DNA from: Armatimonadota bacterium
GTDB lineage: Bacteria; Armatimonadota; Fimbriimonadia; Fimbriimonadales; Fimbriimonadaceae
Assembly: GCA_022563855.1 (NCBI GenBank)
Contig: JADFMN010000006.1
Location: 147,392 to 211,391 of the forward strand
Length of the DNA stretch: 64,000 nucleotides
Reading direction: 5' to 3'
Part shown: piece after piece, positions 63,813 through 64,000 of the stretch
Position numbering within the stretch: the first letter of the stretch is position 1
Layout: each line of letters starts with the position of its first letter
The notes under the pieces: model-generated
What the model saw: only the letters and a program-made list of their open reading frames with translations
What the model was told of the DNA's origin: nothing
Database searches by the model: none
Program-made: the position numbers and the translations under genes

Positions 63813-64000
63813 TTATGCAGCAATTGACCTCCGGTGTCTTATCCGTGCGGCGTGGATGATGAGCTTGGCGCCCACCCATCGTTCGCAGCGATGCAGACGT
63901 CGCACCCATGTTGGCAGATGATCCAGGCCGGTGCCAGAGCTCGCCAATGTCCCGAAGTACCGTTCAATACCATCTCGTTCGCGGTGGATCCACATCATGC
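63813..64000 (-). CDS. C-terminal fragment of a DDE-type transposase (truncated by window edge)
   Basis: 62 codons open to the edge. RERDGIERYFGTLASSG followed by LPTWVRRLHRCERWVGAKLII resembles the C-termini of IS4/IS5-like planctomycete transposases as I remember them. The Glu of DGIERYFG would be the last DDE residue. It starts within 1 bp of the palindrome pair at 63733-63812. Confidence 0.6.
   Translation of the reverse strand, partial: MMWIHRERDGIERYFGTLASSGTGLDHLPTWVRRLHRCERWVGAKLIIHAARIRHRRSIAA

Overview
The window is about 64 kb of GC-rich bacterial DNA with roughly 46 credible protein genes. I see no rRNA, tRNA or CRISPR array. Gene content points to a free-living, polysaccharide-degrading member of the Planctomycetota or a similarly built phylum such as Armatimonadota: DUF1501 and DUF1549/DUF1553 cytochrome proteins, DUF1080 and ThuA proteins, PEP-CTERM and dockerin-tailed secreted proteins, FG-GAP proteins and many lipoproteins. 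The right third (from about 44.9 kb) has a strongly Phycisphaerae-like style, with C-termini ending ANWGPCP or similar and clear Shine-Dalgarno sites. The left two thirds could be the same genome or an Armatimonadota-like one, so a contig join near 44.6-44.95 kb cannot be excluded.

Layout, left part. 0-5.5 kb is an overlapping operon for L-rhamnose breakdown through to pyruvate (rhaEW, rhaB, lutA, lutB, lutC). 5.6-7.9 kb pairs a two-motif EIQALL scaffold protein with a FlhG/MinD-like ATPase. 7.9-10.6 kb holds a CPA-type antiporter and an ECF sigma/anti-sigma pair. 10.9-14.3 kb is a sugar ABC importer without its ATPase. 14.5-15.5 kb is a DUF3179 lipoprotein whose conserved CPLC motif reads UGA-P-L-C, followed by a hairpin that fits a bacterial SECIS, so it is a selenoprotein candidate. 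15.5-18.6 kb holds a formylglycine-generating-enzyme-like lipoprotein and a GH29 fucosidase. 18.6-19.5 kb is a REP-associated tyrosine transposase (RAYT) with its REP palindromes. 19.5-23.4 kb holds duplicated DUF4382 lipoproteins, OsmC and a PEP-CTERM protein. 23.6-32.6 kb is one long plus-strand gene run: phosphodiesterase, GH127, GH29, queC, queE, kynA and kynU.

Layout, middle and right part. 32.6-34.8 kb has two DUF1080 proteins separated by an 890-bp repeat hub. 35.0-38.5 kb is an RbsABC-type sugar importer. 39.0-44.6 kb holds ThuA, DUF1501 and PSD1-type cytochrome proteins, the last flanked by simple repeats. From 44.9 kb come two FG-GAP/dockerin proteins, a Memo-like protein, dtd, a family 4 uracil-DNA glycosylase, HEAT-repeat and membrane proteins, sodA, a PHP hydrolase, a large metzincin and a RIO kinase. 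The window ends in a transposase fragment.

How it fits together: secreted glycosidases and esterase-like enzymes release deoxy- and other sugars, two ABC systems import sugar, and the rhamnose-lactate operon burns the product. Intergenic space is unusually rich in repeat families: RAYT REPs, CCGAAC decamers, CCCTCTCC palindromes, 7-, 8- and 15-bp tandems, and detached dockerin tails. The strongest leads for new biology are the selenoprotein candidate at 14.8 kb, the EIQALL/FlhG pair at 5.6-7.9 kb, and the duplicated promoter/leader block at 49.7 and 50.9 kb.
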